Below are positions 24,372 through 33,076 of a stretch of DNA of 46,245 nt, in pieces. The position numbers were made by a program, and so were the translations under genes. This stretch comes from Hydrogenophaga sp. (lineage in GTDB: Bacteria > Pseudomonadota > Gammaproteobacteria > Burkholderiales > Burkholderiaceae_C). Below the pieces are notes generated by a model. That model did not search any database, was not told the origin of the DNA, and worked only from the letters and a program-made list of their open reading frames with translations. Every line of letters begins with the position of its first letter. The first letter of the stretch is position 1. The stretch is from positions 1 through 46,245 of the forward strand of contig NZ_JAHCKK010000029.1 of NCBI RefSeq assembly GCF_026125825.1, written 5' to 3'.

Positions 24372-24377
24372 ATTGTA
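24372..24377 (-). promoter_or_regulatory. Candidate -10 box of the minus-strand pigment operon
   Basis: On the minus strand TACAAT (5 of 6 to TATAAT) lies 32 bp before the flavoenzyme ATG. The base at -35 distance is weak (GCGACC), so this is a low-confidence call. The 280-bp gap 24340-24619 holds no gene; I see no clear terminator for the ABC operon in it. Confidence 0.3.
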
Positions 24378-24619
24378 CGGTGCCAAACGAGGGTGGTCGC
24401 GCCCTGCCGGGCGTTGGTTACACGCGGCAACTGATTCAGAAGGCCCGACGGTATTTTGTTGAAAAACCGAATTCTTCCGAAGGGCGGTTCACCCAGTCAG
24501 GGTTTCGTCCCCCGCGTTCCATCTGGGCGAGGCTGTGCGCATGCCTTTCCAATTGCTGCGCGTCGCTGACCAACCGCGGGCGCCAAACGCCTGTCGCCCC
24601 GTCCTGACGTCCAGCGGGG

Positions 24620-25447
24620 TCAGAGCTTCTCGGTTTCCCCGGCTCGTGGCTGCCACTTCATGAGCCGTTTCTCGATGCGGCCGACGGCCCAGTCCAGTGC
24701 CAGCGCGAACGCCGTGAGCACCACGATGCCTGCCATCACGGTGTTGATGTCGAAGCTGCCCTCGGCCTGCAGGATCAGGTAGCCCACGCCCTGGCTCGAG
24801 CCCAGGTATTCGCCCACCACCGCGCCCACGAAGGCCAGCCCCACCGAGGTGTGCAGCGAGCTGAAAACCCAGCTCGTGGCGCTGGGCAGGTACACGTGGC
24901 GCAGCAGCTGCTTCTGGCTGGCGCCCAGCATGCGCGCGTTGGCCAGGACGACCGGGCTGACTTCCTTGACGCCCTGGTAGACGTTGAAAAACACAATGAA
25001 GAACACCAGGGTCACGCCCAGCGCCACCTTGCTCGCGATGCCCAGCCCGAACCACACCGCAAAGATGGGCGCGAGAATGATGCGCGGCATCGAGTTCAAG
25101 GCCTTGATGTAGGGCTCCAGGATGGCCGAGGCCATGGGCGAGAGCGCGAGCCACAGGCCACCACCCAGACCGCCGATCGCGCCGATGGCGAAGGCCAGTA
25201 CGGTCTCGGTGAGGGTCACGCCCAGGTGCTGGTAGATGTCGGCATCGCGCACGAACCAGGTCCAGATGCGCTCGGCCACTCGCAAGGGCTCGCCGAAGAA
25301 GAAGGCAGCCTGCCGATCGTTGTCGAACATGAAGGGCGGCACCAGTCCTGGCGTGGTCATCAGGTACCAAAACAGGACCAGCGCCACCAGCAGCGCCCCT
25401 TGCCACAGGCGCAGTGTGGATGCCTGCGGTTTGATGTGCTTCCACAT
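24620..25447 (-). CDS. ABC importer permease (SsuC/TauC type)
   Basis: A 275-residue permease with an N-terminal TM (about residues 15-32) and five more in the binding-protein-dependent transport domain. The EAA loop is recognisable at about 165-195 (NARMLGASQKQLLRHVYLPS), the contact site for the ATPase. Sequence and length fit the nitrate/sulfonate/taurine/pyrimidine group. It is the last gene of a three-gene unit (binding protein, ATPase, permease), 4 bp after the ATPase gene. The imported compound is not known. Confidence 0.9.
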   Translation of the reverse strand: MWKHIKPQASTLRLWQGALLVALVLFWYLMTTPGLVPPFMFDNDRQAAFFFGEPLRVAERIWTWFVRDADIYQHLGVTLTETVLAFAIGAIGGLGGGLWLALSPMASAILEPYIKALNSMPRIILAPIFAVWFGLGIASKVALGVTLVFFIVFFNVYQGVKEVSPVVLANARMLGASQKQLLRHVYLPSATSWVFSSLHTSVGLAFVGAVVGEYLGSSQGVGYLILQAEGSFDINTVMAGIVVLTAFALALDWAVGRIEKRLMKWQPRAGETEKL

Positions 25448-25451
25448 GGGG

Positions 25452-26264
25452 TCAGGCCGCCTTGAGTTGTTGCTGGTAGCCCTTGAGCACCTCCTCGCGC
25501 ATCACGGCCCAGATGGCCGCGTGCAGCTCGACGAAGCGGGCGCTGGTCTTGATCTCGGCCACGTCGCGTGGGCGTGGAATGTCGATGGCGAACTCGCCGA
25601 TGGGGTGGCTGGCCGGGCCGGCACTGAGCACCACCACGCGGTCGCTCATGGCGATGGCTTCGTCGAGATCGTGGGTGATGAAGAGCACAGCCTTCTTTTT
25701 CGCGGTCCAGAGGTCGAGCACCTCGTTCTCCATCAGCTGGCGGGTCTGGATGTCGAGTGCGGAGAAGGGCTCGTCCATCAGGATGATGTCGGGGTCCAGC
25801 ACCAGCGTCTGGGCCAGGCTGGCGCGCTTTCGCATGCCGCCGCTCATCTGGTGCGGGTAGCGGTCGCCAAAACTGCCCAGGCCCACGCGGCGCAGCCAGT
25901 CCTCGGCCTGGGCCCGCGCTTGGGCCTCGGGCGTGCCCCGGAACGACAGGCCCGCCATCACATTGTCCAGCGCGGTGCGCCAGGGCATGAGGCTCTCGGT
26001 CTGGAACATGTAGCCCGCGCGCGTGTTGATGCCCCGCAGCGGCTGGCCGAAGACCTGCACGGAGCCTGTGCTGGGTGCGAGCAGCCCGGCTGCGACGTTG
26101 AGCAGCGTGCTCTTGCCGCACCCCGTGGGCCCCACCACGCTCACGAATTCGCCCGCACCCACGGTCAGGGTGACGTTCTGCACCGCCGTGTAGCGCTGGC
26201 CGGGCTTGTCCTTGCTGATGAAGGTGCAGGACACGCCCTGCAGGTCGATCGCCGGACTCGTCAC
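25452..26264 (-). CDS. ABC importer ATPase (SsuB/TauB type)
   Basis: A 270-residue nucleotide-binding subunit. Walker A is GPTGCGKST (residues 45-53), the signature is MSGGMRKR (140-147), Walker B is ILMDEP (161-166) and the switch His is in ITHDLDEA (His198). It starts with GTG, placed 1 bp after the stop of the binding-protein gene; the N-terminus (MTSPAIDLQGVSCTF) leads straight into the first strand. The C-terminal 40 residues extend beyond the core domain, as usual for this group. It powers the permease encoded next. Confidence 0.92.
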   Translation of the reverse strand: MTSPAIDLQGVSCTFISKDKPGQRYTAVQNVTLTVGAGEFVSVVGPTGCGKSTLLNVAAGLLAPSTGSVQVFGQPLRGINTRAGYMFQTESLMPWRTALDNVMAGLSFRGTPEAQARAQAEDWLRRVGLGSFGDRYPHQMSGGMRKRASLAQTLVLDPDIILMDEPFSALDIQTRQLMENEVLDLWTAKKKAVLFITHDLDEAIAMSDRVVVLSAGPASHPIGEFAIDIPRPRDVAEIKTSARFVELHAAIWAVMREEVLKGYQQQLKAA

Positions 26265-26265
26265 A

Positions 26266-27291
26266 TCAACCTTTCGGGTACTTCGCGTTGGCCTTCTGGA
26301 CGAAGTCGTTGGTGTAGACCGCGTTGAGGTCGATCTTGGCCTTGGCCAGTTCGGCGTCGACGCTGGCGAGGGCGCGCAAGGCGGTGTCCGCCCCTTTGGC
26401 CGGGAAGCTGCCGTCGGGCGAGAGCGCGCCCTTGGCGGCCATGAAGGCGTCGATGTAGACCGCGCGGTCTCCGAGCAGGTAGCTCTCGGGCACGGCCTTG
26501 ATGATGTCGCCCGGGCCCGCGGCCTGGATCCACTTGTCGGCACGCACGATGGCGTTGGTGAGCGCCTGCGCGGTGTTGGGGTTCTTGTCCAGGAAGGGCT
26601 GAGGTGCGTACAGGCAGGCCGCCGGCATGGGGCCGCCGAACACCTTGGCCGACTCGGCGACGATGCGCGTGTCCGAAATGATCTTGAGGTCGCCCGAGCG
26701 TTGCAGCAGGGTGATGACGGGGTCGAGGTTGCTGATGGCGTCGATCTGGCCCGCCCGCATCGCGGCCACCGCGCCGTTGCCCGCACCCACGCCGACGATG
26801 CTCACGTCGCTGGGTTTGAGGCCGGCCTTGGCGAGCACGAAGTTGACCATCACGTTGGTCGAACTGCCGGGCGCGGTCACGCCGATCTTCTTGCCCTTGA
26901 GATCGCTGATGGCCTTGTAGCTGCCCATGGTCTTGGGGTTGACCCCCAGCACGATCTGCGGTGCCAGGCCCTGCAGCGCGAAGGCGCGCATGGGCTGCCC
27001 CTTGAACTGCATGTTGACCGTGTGCTCGAAGGCGCCCGACACCACGTCGGCGCTGCCGCCCACCACGGCGGCCAGCGCGCGCGAGCCACCCGCGAAGTCG
27101 ACGATGGTCACATCCAGCCCCTCGGCCTTGAAGTAGCCCAACTGCTCGGCGATGGTCAGCGGCAGGTAGTACAGCAGGTTCTTGCCGCCGACGGCGATCG
27201 TGACCTTGGGCTTCTCCAGGCCTTGAGCGAACGCGAGCGGGGGGAGGGCCACAGCGGCCAGACCGCCGGCCACGAGGTGTCGTCTTTGCAT
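26266..27291 (-). CDS. ABC importer substrate-binding protein (NMT1/SsuA-like)
   Basis: A 341-residue periplasmic binding protein with a signal peptide (MQRRHLVAGGLAAVALPPLAFA) that begins with paired Arg but lacks a full twin-Arg motif. The mature part has the NMT1/THI5-like fold: YYLPLTIAEQLGYFKAEGLDV, then GGSRALAAVVGGSADVVSG, then PGSSTNVMVNFVLAKAG. Members bind nitrate, sulfonates, taurine, bicarbonate or pyrimidine precursors; the ligand is not predictable here. It is the first gene of the unit and has a strong ribosome binding site (AAGGAG) that is part of a small inverted repeat. Confidence 0.88.
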   Translation of the reverse strand: MQRRHLVAGGLAAVALPPLAFAQGLEKPKVTIAVGGKNLLYYLPLTIAEQLGYFKAEGLDVTIVDFAGGSRALAAVVGGSADVVSGAFEHTVNMQFKGQPMRAFALQGLAPQIVLGVNPKTMGSYKAISDLKGKKIGVTAPGSSTNVMVNFVLAKAGLKPSDVSIVGVGAGNGAVAAMRAGQIDAISNLDPVITLLQRSGDLKIISDTRIVAESAKVFGGPMPAACLYAPQPFLDKNPNTAQALTNAIVRADKWIQAAGPGDIIKAVPESYLLGDRAVYIDAFMAAKGALSPDGSFPAKGADTALRALASVDAELAKAKIDLNAVYTNDFVQKANAKYPKG

Positions 27292-27299
27292 GGTGATGT

Positions 27300-27316
27300 C
27301 TCCTTCGTTGAAGGAG
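27300..27316 (-). promoter_or_regulatory. Inverted repeat covering the ribosome binding site of the ABC binding-protein gene
   Basis: CTCCTT-CGTTG-AAGGAG on the plus strand, read on the minus strand as CTCCTT-CAACG-AAGGAG. The second arm is the Shine-Dalgarno of the binding-protein gene, 8 nt before its ATG. The 6-bp stem with a 5-nt loop could close and lower translation. Whether it is used is unknown. Confidence 0.3.
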
Positions 27317-27355
27317 GCATGGTAGCCCCGGCCCCGGCCCCACGCATCCGGGAAA

Positions 27356-28120
27356 TCACGGCAGAGGCAGGCCGTCCACGAAGACCTTGAGCTCGTTGGG
27401 CTCGAAGGCGGTCCATTGCTCGTTGCTGGTCAGTGGCGTGGTCACGACCACGGCGGCGCGGTCGCCGGGGTGGTTGAGTTCGGCGAAGTTCACCGTCCAG
27501 TCCTGGTCCATGAGCGTGGCCTGGGCGAAGGGGTGCTGGCGCACCAGCCAGTGCAGCTTGGTGCTGCAGTGGGCCCACAGCGCCTCGCCGTTGGAGAGCA
27601 GGAAGTTGAACGTGCCGAACTGGCGCACCTGCGGCACCAGCTCGCGCAGCGTCAGGGTGAGCTCACGCACATCGGGCAGGCTCGCGTGCGACTTGGCGAG
27701 TTCCTGCATCAGCCAGCAGAAGGCCCGCTCGCTGTCGGTGGTGCCCACGGGGCGGAAGTGGCTGTGCAATGTGGGCGCGTAGTCCTTCAGGTCGCCGTTG
27801 TGCGCGAACACCCATTGGCGGCCCCAGAGTTCGCGCACGAAAGGGTGGGCGTTTTCCAGCGCCACGGCGCCGATGGTGGCCTTGCGCACGTGGGCGATGA
27901 TGTTGCGGCTCTTGAGCGGGTACCGCTGCAGGAAGGCCGCCATGGGCGAATCGGACGCGCTTTGGTGGTCCACGAACAGGCGCAGGCCCTTGCCTTCGAA
28001 GAAGGCGATGCCCCAGCCATCGGCGTGGTGGTCGGTCTTGCCGCCGCGCTGGCAGAAACCGGTGAAGCTGAAGGCCGCGTCGGTCGGCGTGGCGCAGTTG
28101 AGTCCGAGCAGTTGGCACAT
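27356..28120 (-). CDS. Class II glutamine amidotransferase (YafJ-type)
   Basis: A 254-residue Ntn-type amidotransferase. It begins MCQLLGLNC, so Cys2 becomes the N-terminal nucleophile after Met removal; the ATG at 28120 is fixed by this. Other family points are HHADGWGIAFFEG (about residues 31-43), AHVRKATIG and FAHNGDL (Asn-Gly of the active site). YafJ-like proteins hydrolyse amide substrates, probably gamma-glutamyl compounds; the natural substrate is unsettled. A gap of 64 bp separates it from the ABC importer operon on the same strand, and it is 5 bp downstream of the MFS gene. Confidence 0.9.
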   Translation of the reverse strand: MCQLLGLNCATPTDAAFSFTGFCQRGGKTDHHADGWGIAFFEGKGLRLFVDHQSASDSPMAAFLQRYPLKSRNIIAHVRKATIGAVALENAHPFVRELWGRQWVFAHNGDLKDYAPTLHSHFRPVGTTDSERAFCWLMQELAKSHASLPDVRELTLTLRELVPQVRQFGTFNFLLSNGEALWAHCSTKLHWLVRQHPFAQATLMDQDWTVNFAELNHPGDRAAVVVTTPLTSNEQWTAFEPNELKVFVDGLPLP

Positions 28121-28125
28121 GGTGT

Positions 28126-29631
28126 TTATTGTGATGCCTGGGCCCCGGGCGCGGCCTTGAGCCGCAGCGCAGCGGTCAGTGCCAGCGCACAAATGGCGGC
28201 CAGCATGAGAAAAGTCTCTTCAAATGCCGCCACGCGCGCCGTGGTGGCGACGCTGCCGGCGGTGAGCTGCGCGCCGTGCGCGGCCAGGCGCCATTCGAGC
28301 ACGATGCCGCACAGGCTCACGCCGGCCGCTCCGCCGAGCATGCGCAGGAAATTGATGACGCTCGCACCCTGCGCGATGTCCACGCGCTCCAGCCCGCGCA
28401 TGGCGCCGATGTTGAGCGAGGGCAGGATGAAGCCCAGGCCGATGCGTCCCACGATGGCCCAGGTCACCAGCAGCGGGATGATCTGCGCCGGGCGGCTGGG
28501 GTCGATGGTGGCCATCAGGCCGAACGAAGCCGACAACAGCACAAGGCCGATGCTCACCAGCCGGTGCGTGGGCTGCCGGTCGGCCAGCCGCCCCACCACC
28601 GCGATGGCCACGGCCAGCACCAGCCCGGCCGGCAGCAGGATGGTGCCGACGTGGGAGGCCGACAGACCCAGGCCGCTCTGCATGTAGACCGGCAGCAGGT
28701 AGGTGGAGCCGAACAGGGCGATGCCGTAGATGAAGGCCACGATGCTGCCCATGGCGAAGCGCCGGTCCTTGAACAGCGAGAGGTTCATGAGCGGATCCGT
28801 GCCCTGCTCGGGCTGGCGCCGGCGCGCGCGCAGCGTGCGCCGCTCCAGAACCACAAAGGCCAGCAGCGCCAGCAAGGCGCCGCCCAGCAGCAGCGCGGCG
28901 GTGGTGGCGGTGCCACCGTGCAGTTCGACCAGGCCGTTGAGCAGGCACAGCGTGCCCACGGCGGCCAGCAACAGGCCGCGCCAGTCCAGCCCGCTGCCCT
29001 GCGGGTTGGCCGCGGCGCCGCCCGGCGAAGTGGTGGGCACGAAGCGGTGCGCGAGCCACAGCGAGGCCACGCAGAAGGGCACCACCATGAAGAAGATCGA
29101 ACGCCAGCCGAAGCCGTCCACCAGCAACCCGCCGATGCTGGGTCCCAGCGCGGGCGCGAGCACCACGCCCATGCCGAAGATGCCGCTGGCGCGGCCCTGT
29201 TCGTGCGGCTGGAAGGCGCGCAGGATGATGATGGCCGGGATGGGCTGCACCACCCCCGCGGCCAGGCCCTCGGCCACGCGGGCGGCCAGCACCAACGGGT
29301 AGTCGCTGGCGAAACCGCCGGCCATGCCGCCCGCCATCAGCAGGCACATGCAGCCGACGTAGGTGCGCCGGTAGCCATATCGCGCCAGCAGCCAGGGGGT
29401 GGTGAGCATGGAAACCGTCATGGCGGCCATGAAGCCGGAGGTGACCCACTGCGCGCGCTCCTGGCCGAGCGTGAAGTGGCGGCTCATGTCCGGGATCGCC
29501 ACGTTGATGATGGTGGACGACATGATGGCCGCCATGGTGCCCACCATCACCGAGAGCAGCAGCAGCCAGCGGTAGCGCTCGCCGTACCGTTCGCGCAGAG
29601 CGGGCAGGGAATGGTCGGGCGGTGGGCTCAT
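28126..29631 (-). CDS. MFS drug efflux pump, DHA2 (EmrB/QacA) type
   Basis: A 501-residue inner-membrane transporter with about 14 TM helices. Motif A appears as WLLARYGYRRTYVG after TM2, and motif C as GMGVVLAPALGPSIGGLLVD in TM5, which mark a drug:proton antiporter. The cytoplasmic loop between the halves is Arg-rich (LRARRRQPEQG). No membrane-fusion partner gene (EmrA-like) lies nearby. The substrate is unknown. The gene shares a 142-bp divergent region with the AI-2E-family gene and is followed after 5 bp by the amidotransferase gene. Confidence 0.9.
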   Translation of the reverse strand: MSPPPDHSLPALRERYGERYRWLLLLSVMVGTMAAIMSSTIINVAIPDMSRHFTLGQERAQWVTSGFMAAMTVSMLTTPWLLARYGYRRTYVGCMCLLMAGGMAGGFASDYPLVLAARVAEGLAAGVVQPIPAIIILRAFQPHEQGRASGIFGMGVVLAPALGPSIGGLLVDGFGWRSIFFMVVPFCVASLWLAHRFVPTTSPGGAAANPQGSGLDWRGLLLAAVGTLCLLNGLVELHGGTATTAALLLGGALLALLAFVVLERRTLRARRRQPEQGTDPLMNLSLFKDRRFAMGSIVAFIYGIALFGSTYLLPVYMQSGLGLSASHVGTILLPAGLVLAVAIAVVGRLADRQPTHRLVSIGLVLLSASFGLMATIDPSRPAQIIPLLVTWAIVGRIGLGFILPSLNIGAMRGLERVDIAQGASVINFLRMLGGAAGVSLCGIVLEWRLAAHGAQLTAGSVATTARVAAFEETFLMLAAICALALTAALRLKAAPGAQASQ

Positions 29632-29773
29632 GGGATGGGTGCCGTGGTGGCGGTCAAGCTTAGCGCCTTTGCGGTTGGGCCCGCGCGCAGACGGGCTTCA
29701 TCCGGTGCCGCAGGGGGGTCGGGTATATTGCCCCAGGTCTTTTTGTCCATTTTCGCGCCCTTCTTCTCCCTCC

Positions 29774-30880
29774 ATGCCCCCGGTCCCGAACGCTTCACTG
29801 ATCATTCGCGGCCTGCTGCTGCTGATCGTGGCGGCCGGTGTCTACTTCTTCCGGGGCTTTCTGGTGCCGGTGCTGGCCGCGCTCATCATCGGCTTCGCCA
29901 GCTGGCCCTTGTACCGCCGGGGCGTGCGCGCCTGCGGCGGGCGCACCGCGCTGGCGGCCAGCCTGGCCTTGCTGGTGGTGGTCGTCGTATTGATCGTGCC
30001 GCTGAGCCTGGCCCTGCACTACGCATTGAAGGAGGCGGGATCACTGGTGGCCTGGCTGCTGGATGTGAACCGCAACGGCGCCCCGCCGCCGCAGTGGATC
30101 GAAGCCCTGCCCTGGGTGGGTGAGACGCTGGCCACCTACTGGCGCGAGCACCTGGGCGAGCCGCACGCGCTGGGCGACTGGATCCAGCTGCTCAGTGGCC
30201 AGCACATCGGCAACATCTACCGCATGGTGCTCAGCGCCACGGGCGATGCCGTCAACCTCGCGCTGACGGTGCTCTTCATGCTGATCACGCTGTTCTTCGT
30301 CTACAAGGACGGCGCGCGCATCGCCGGCCAGCTCGACACCATTGGCGAGCGCATCCTGCCGCTGCAGTGGCAGCGTTTCTCCCGCGTGGTGCCGGCCACC
30401 GTGAGCGCCACCGTGACCGGTCTGGGCCTGATCGCCATCGGCGAAGGCGTGGTGCTGGGCGTGGCTTACTGGGTCGCGGGCGTGCCCTCGCCGGTGCTGC
30501 TGGGCGTGGCCACCGGTTTCATGGCGCTGATTCCGGGCGGCGCACCGCTGTCGTTCACGCTGGTCTCGCTCTACCTGGTGGGCTCGGGCCACCTGTGGGC
30601 CGGCGTGGGCCTGTTCGCGTGGGGGTCGATCGAGCTCTTCATCGTGGACAAGACGCTGCGCCCGCGCCTGGTGGGCGGGCCGGTGAAGCTGCCTTTTCTG
30701 CCGACCTTCTTCGGGTTGGTGGGCGGCGTGAAGACCATGGGCATCGTCGGCCTGTTCGTCGGCCCGGTGCTGATGGCGCTGCTGGTGGCGATCTGGCGAG
30801 AGTGGCTGCACAGCCTGAGCGCAGCGCCGCCACCCGCGCTGGTGCCGCCACCGCAGGCGGACGCCGCGCGCGAGCCCTAG
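29774..30880 (+). CDS. AI-2E family (UPF0118) permease
   Basis: A 368-residue inner-membrane protein of the PurR/YdiK/TqsA family: TM pairs at about residues 10-45 and 60-82, a soluble stretch, then TM segments at about 160-180, 215-275 and 295-350. The family motif region with GVPSPVLLGVATGFMALIPGGAP and the C-terminal GLFVGPVLMALLVAIWREW are clear. Despite the family name, members export varied small molecules or ions; the substrate here is not known. TATATT at 29724-29729 is a possible -10 box. The stop overlaps the convergent CWC gene by 4 bp. Confidence 0.85.
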   Translation: MPPVPNASLIIRGLLLLIVAAGVYFFRGFLVPVLAALIIGFASWPLYRRGVRACGGRTALAASLALLVVVVVLIVPLSLALHYALKEAGSLVAWLLDVNRNGAPPPQWIEALPWVGETLATYWREHLGEPHALGDWIQLLSGQHIGNIYRMVLSATGDAVNLALTVLFMLITLFFVYKDGARIAGQLDTIGERILPLQWQRFSRVVPATVSATVTGLGLIAIGEGVVLGVAYWVAGVPSPVLLGVATGFMALIPGGAPLSFTLVSLYLVGSGHLWAGVGLFAWGSIELFIVDKTLRPRLVGGPVKLPFLPTFFGLVGGVKTMGIVGLFVGPVLMALLVAIWREWLHSLSAAPPPALVPPPQADAAREP

Positions 30881-31110
30881 CCAGCCGCGTCGCGCGCGCC
30901 CCGCAAGGCCTGTGCTGCGCAGGCCGCGCAGATGCAGGCCTGGCCGCGAGCCGCCTCGGGGATGCGCTTGAAGAGGTCGGGGCTGAACGTCGCGTCCACG
31001 CACCAGCAAGGGGGCTGGGTTTGGCCGGTCTCGCGCTGGATTTCCATCGCGCAGCGGTTGTCCGAGCCGCAAAGCGGGCAACGGCCGGGGTCGATCGCGG
31101 GGGTGGGCAT
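30877..31110 (-). CDS. Cysteine-rich CWC family protein
   Basis: A 77-residue protein with a CPLCGSDNRC block near the N-terminus, PPCWCVDATFS in the middle (the Cys-Trp-Cys that names the family) and ICAACAAQALR near the end. The paired Cys motifs suggest zinc binding. Function unknown. Convergent with the AI-2E-family gene and divergent from the crotonase gene. Confidence 0.85.
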   Translation of the reverse strand: MPTPAIDPGRCPLCGSDNRCAMEIQRETGQTQPPCWCVDATFSPDLFKRIPEAARGQACICAACAAQALRGARDAAG

Positions 31111-31161
31111 GGCGCAGTGTATGACGCATCAGCGACAAGCGCAGCGCCACGCCTCACTACC

Positions 31162-31986
31162 ATGGTCCTCATGAACGACGACGTCCTCGCCCCCACGCCC
31201 GAAGGCCGCATCCACACCGAGGTGCAAGGCCCGGTGTTGCTGATCGCCATCGATCGCGCGGCCAAGCGCAACGGTTTCACGCCAGCCATGTTGCAAGCCC
31301 TGGCCGAAGCCTATACCCGCCTCGACGACGACCCCGCGCTGCGGGTGGGGGTGCTGCACGCCCAGGGCGACCACTTCACTGCGGGCCTGGATCTGCCGAG
31401 CTTCGCGCCGCTGATGCAGCGCGGGCAACGCGCCATCGCCGAGGGCTTGGTGGACCCGCTCAACCTGGGCCGCCCCGGCCTGCGGCGGCGCACCAAGCCG
31501 ATGGTGGTGGCCGTCAAAGGCATCACCTACACGCTGGGCATCGAGCTCATGCTGGCGGCCGACATGGTGGTCGCGGCGGACGACTGCCGCTTCTCGCAGC
31601 TGGAGGTGCAGCGCGGCATCATGGCCACCGGCGGAGCCACCCTGCGCATGGCCGAGCGCGCAGGCCTGGGCAACGCAATGCTGCACCTGCTGACCGCGGA
31701 CGTGTTCGACAGCGCCGAAGCGCTGCGGCTGCACTTCGTGCAGCGCGTGGTGCCTGCTGGCAGCGAGTTCGATGAGGCCTTGCGCATCGCGCAGGCGATC
31801 GCCCAGCAGGCGCCGCTGGCGGTGGTGGCCACGCGGCTCAACGCGCTCAAGGCGGTGGAGGAGGGCCCGATGGCGGCGGCCGACGAGTTCGAAACCACGC
31901 AGCAGCGGCTGGCGTGCAGCGATGATGCGCGCGAGGGCGTGCTGTCCTTCCAGGCCAGGCGCGCCGCGCGCTTTACCGGGCGGTGA
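31162..31986 (+). CDS. Crotonase/enoyl-CoA hydratase family protein
   Basis: A 274-residue crotonase-fold enzyme. The oxyanion-hole segments are GDHFTAGLDLPSF and KGITYTLGIELMLAAD; the second catalytic Glu position is kept in SQLEVQRGI, so hydratase chemistry is plausible. An alternative ATG at 31171 (MNDDVL) would shorten it by three residues; neither start has a strong ribosome binding site. Such enzymes hydrate enoyl-CoA esters in fatty-acid or amino-acid breakdown. The last 14 bp overlap the convergent acyltransferase-3 gene. Confidence 0.87.
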   Translation: MVLMNDDVLAPTPEGRIHTEVQGPVLLIAIDRAAKRNGFTPAMLQALAEAYTRLDDDPALRVGVLHAQGDHFTAGLDLPSFAPLMQRGQRAIAEGLVDPLNLGRPGLRRRTKPMVVAVKGITYTLGIELMLAADMVVAADDCRFSQLEVQRGIMATGGATLRMAERAGLGNAMLHLLTADVFDSAEALRLHFVQRVVPAGSEFDEALRIAQAIAQQAPLAVVATRLNALKAVEEGPMAAADEFETTQQRLACSDDAREGVLSFQARRAARFTGR

Positions 31987-33076
31987 GTGTCGCCCCGGCC
32001 AGCGCAGGCTCGCGCTGGCGGCCGATGCGGCCCAGCGGCTGTTCCACCGCATGATGGAACAGCGCCCCAGCCACGTTGCAGGCCAGCCAGGCCAGCAGCA
32101 CTCCCAGGGTCTGCACCCCGGCGTCCGCGCTGCCAAAGCGCGTGAACAGTGCGTTGACCACCAGCGCGATGGGGAAGTTGAGCAGGAAAACCGCGTAGGA
32201 GATGCGGCTCAGGTAGGCCACCGCGCGGCTGCGTGGCCAGGTGAGCAGCCAGCCCTGGCGCTGCGAGCAGGCCAGTGCCAGGCTCACCGCGAGCGCCAGC
32301 GCGATGCGCGCGCGAAAATCGATCGCCAGCGCCAGCAGCGTCATCGCGGCCAGGGCGCCGAGCAGCCAGCGGCCGCTGCGCCAGGCCTCATCGCTGTGGG
32401 TGGCCCACCAGGTGAGCGCGCCCAGGCCGTAGGCGCCGAAAAAGTACAACGCCCAGCTGTCCCAGTCGCTCTCGCGGTTGAAGTGCAGCAGCGAGGCCGC
32501 CACCACGACCACCACCAGCGCCTGCGCCCAGGTGCCGGCCGCGTGCTGGCGGCGCGCCAGCCAGAGCAGGCCCAGCAGCAGCACGTAGAGCTGGAAGTCG
32601 ATCGCCACGTACCAGACGCCGGCCGACAGCGAGTCCACGTCCAGCAGCGTGTGCAGCAGCAGGGCGTGCGAAATGAACTGCCACAACCCGGGCGGCGCAG
32701 AAATCGAGTCATGTGCCATCCACCGTCGCGCCAGCTCGGTGCACAGCATGGCCACCAGCAGCGAGGCGATATAGGGGAGGGCGGTGCGCACGTAGCGCTG
32801 GCCGACCTGGCCCAGCGGTGAGGCCGAGCGCAGCACACCGTCGGGCGCGAGGCTGCGCGCGGCCAGGAAACCCGCGACCACCAGGAAGACCTGCACCGCC
32901 ATGCGCGCGTCTTGGCTGAACCAGGTCACGAGGTCCGGCGCGAGCCGGTGCGTCCAGTCCGACATGGGGCCATAGAAGGCGAGGTGGTGCAGCACGATCA
33001 GCTGCGAACCCACGGCCTTGAGCAGGTCGATGAACATCAGGCGCTCGCCGGCGCCAGGGCGCTTGACGGTGCTCAC
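31973..33076 (-). CDS. Acyltransferase-3 (OafA/NodX-type) membrane protein
   Basis: A 367-residue polytopic protein with about ten hydrophobic segments. The N-terminal part has the family pattern FIDLLKAVGSQLIVLHHLAFYG (His in the first TM) and a later RMAVQVFLVVAGFLAARSL, both typical of acyltransferase-3 proteins, which O-acetylate or succinylate surface sugars. The start is GTG, and its GTGA overlaps the stop of the gamma-glutamyltransferase-family gene by 4 bp, so both are made from one transcript. The acceptor is not known. Confidence 0.82.
   Translation of the reverse strand: MSTVKRPGAGERLMFIDLLKAVGSQLIVLHHLAFYGPMSDWTHRLAPDLVTWFSQDARMAVQVFLVVAGFLAARSLAPDGVLRSASPLGQVGQRYVRTALPYIASLLVAMLCTELARRWMAHDSISAPPGLWQFISHALLLHTLLDVDSLSAGVWYVAIDFQLYVLLLGLLWLARRQHAAGTWAQALVVVVVAASLLHFNRESDWDSWALYFFGAYGLGALTWWATHSDEAWRSGRWLLGALAAMTLLALAIDFRARIALALAVSLALACSQRQGWLLTWPRSRAVAYLSRISYAVFLLNFPIALVVNALFTRFGSADAGVQTLGVLLAWLACNVAGALFHHAVEQPLGRIGRQREPALAGATLTAR

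Larger units (their letters stand above)
3363..24377. other. Aryl polyene / xanthomonadin-type biosynthetic gene cluster
   Basis: Two convergent units carry all expected parts of an APE type II polyketide system: two ACPs, an aryl/acyl ligase, two active ketosynthases plus a chain-length-factor-like partner, two hotdog dehydratases, a ketoreductase, two lipid acyltransferases, a glycosyltransferase, a LolA-like protein and an MMPL exporter. A chorismatase and a halogenase-like flavoenzyme place it closer to the xanthomonadin locus than to the E. coli APE locus. APE pigments are outer-membrane-linked polyenes that protect against oxidative damage. The product of this strain is inferred, not known. 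No phosphopantetheinyl transferase gene is seen in the window. Confidence 0.85.

Noticed and set aside
24480-24619. Terminator for the ABC importer operon
   Set aside because: Only a 5-bp AACCG/CGGTT stem with a 15-nt loop before a short T-run was found; too weak to call.
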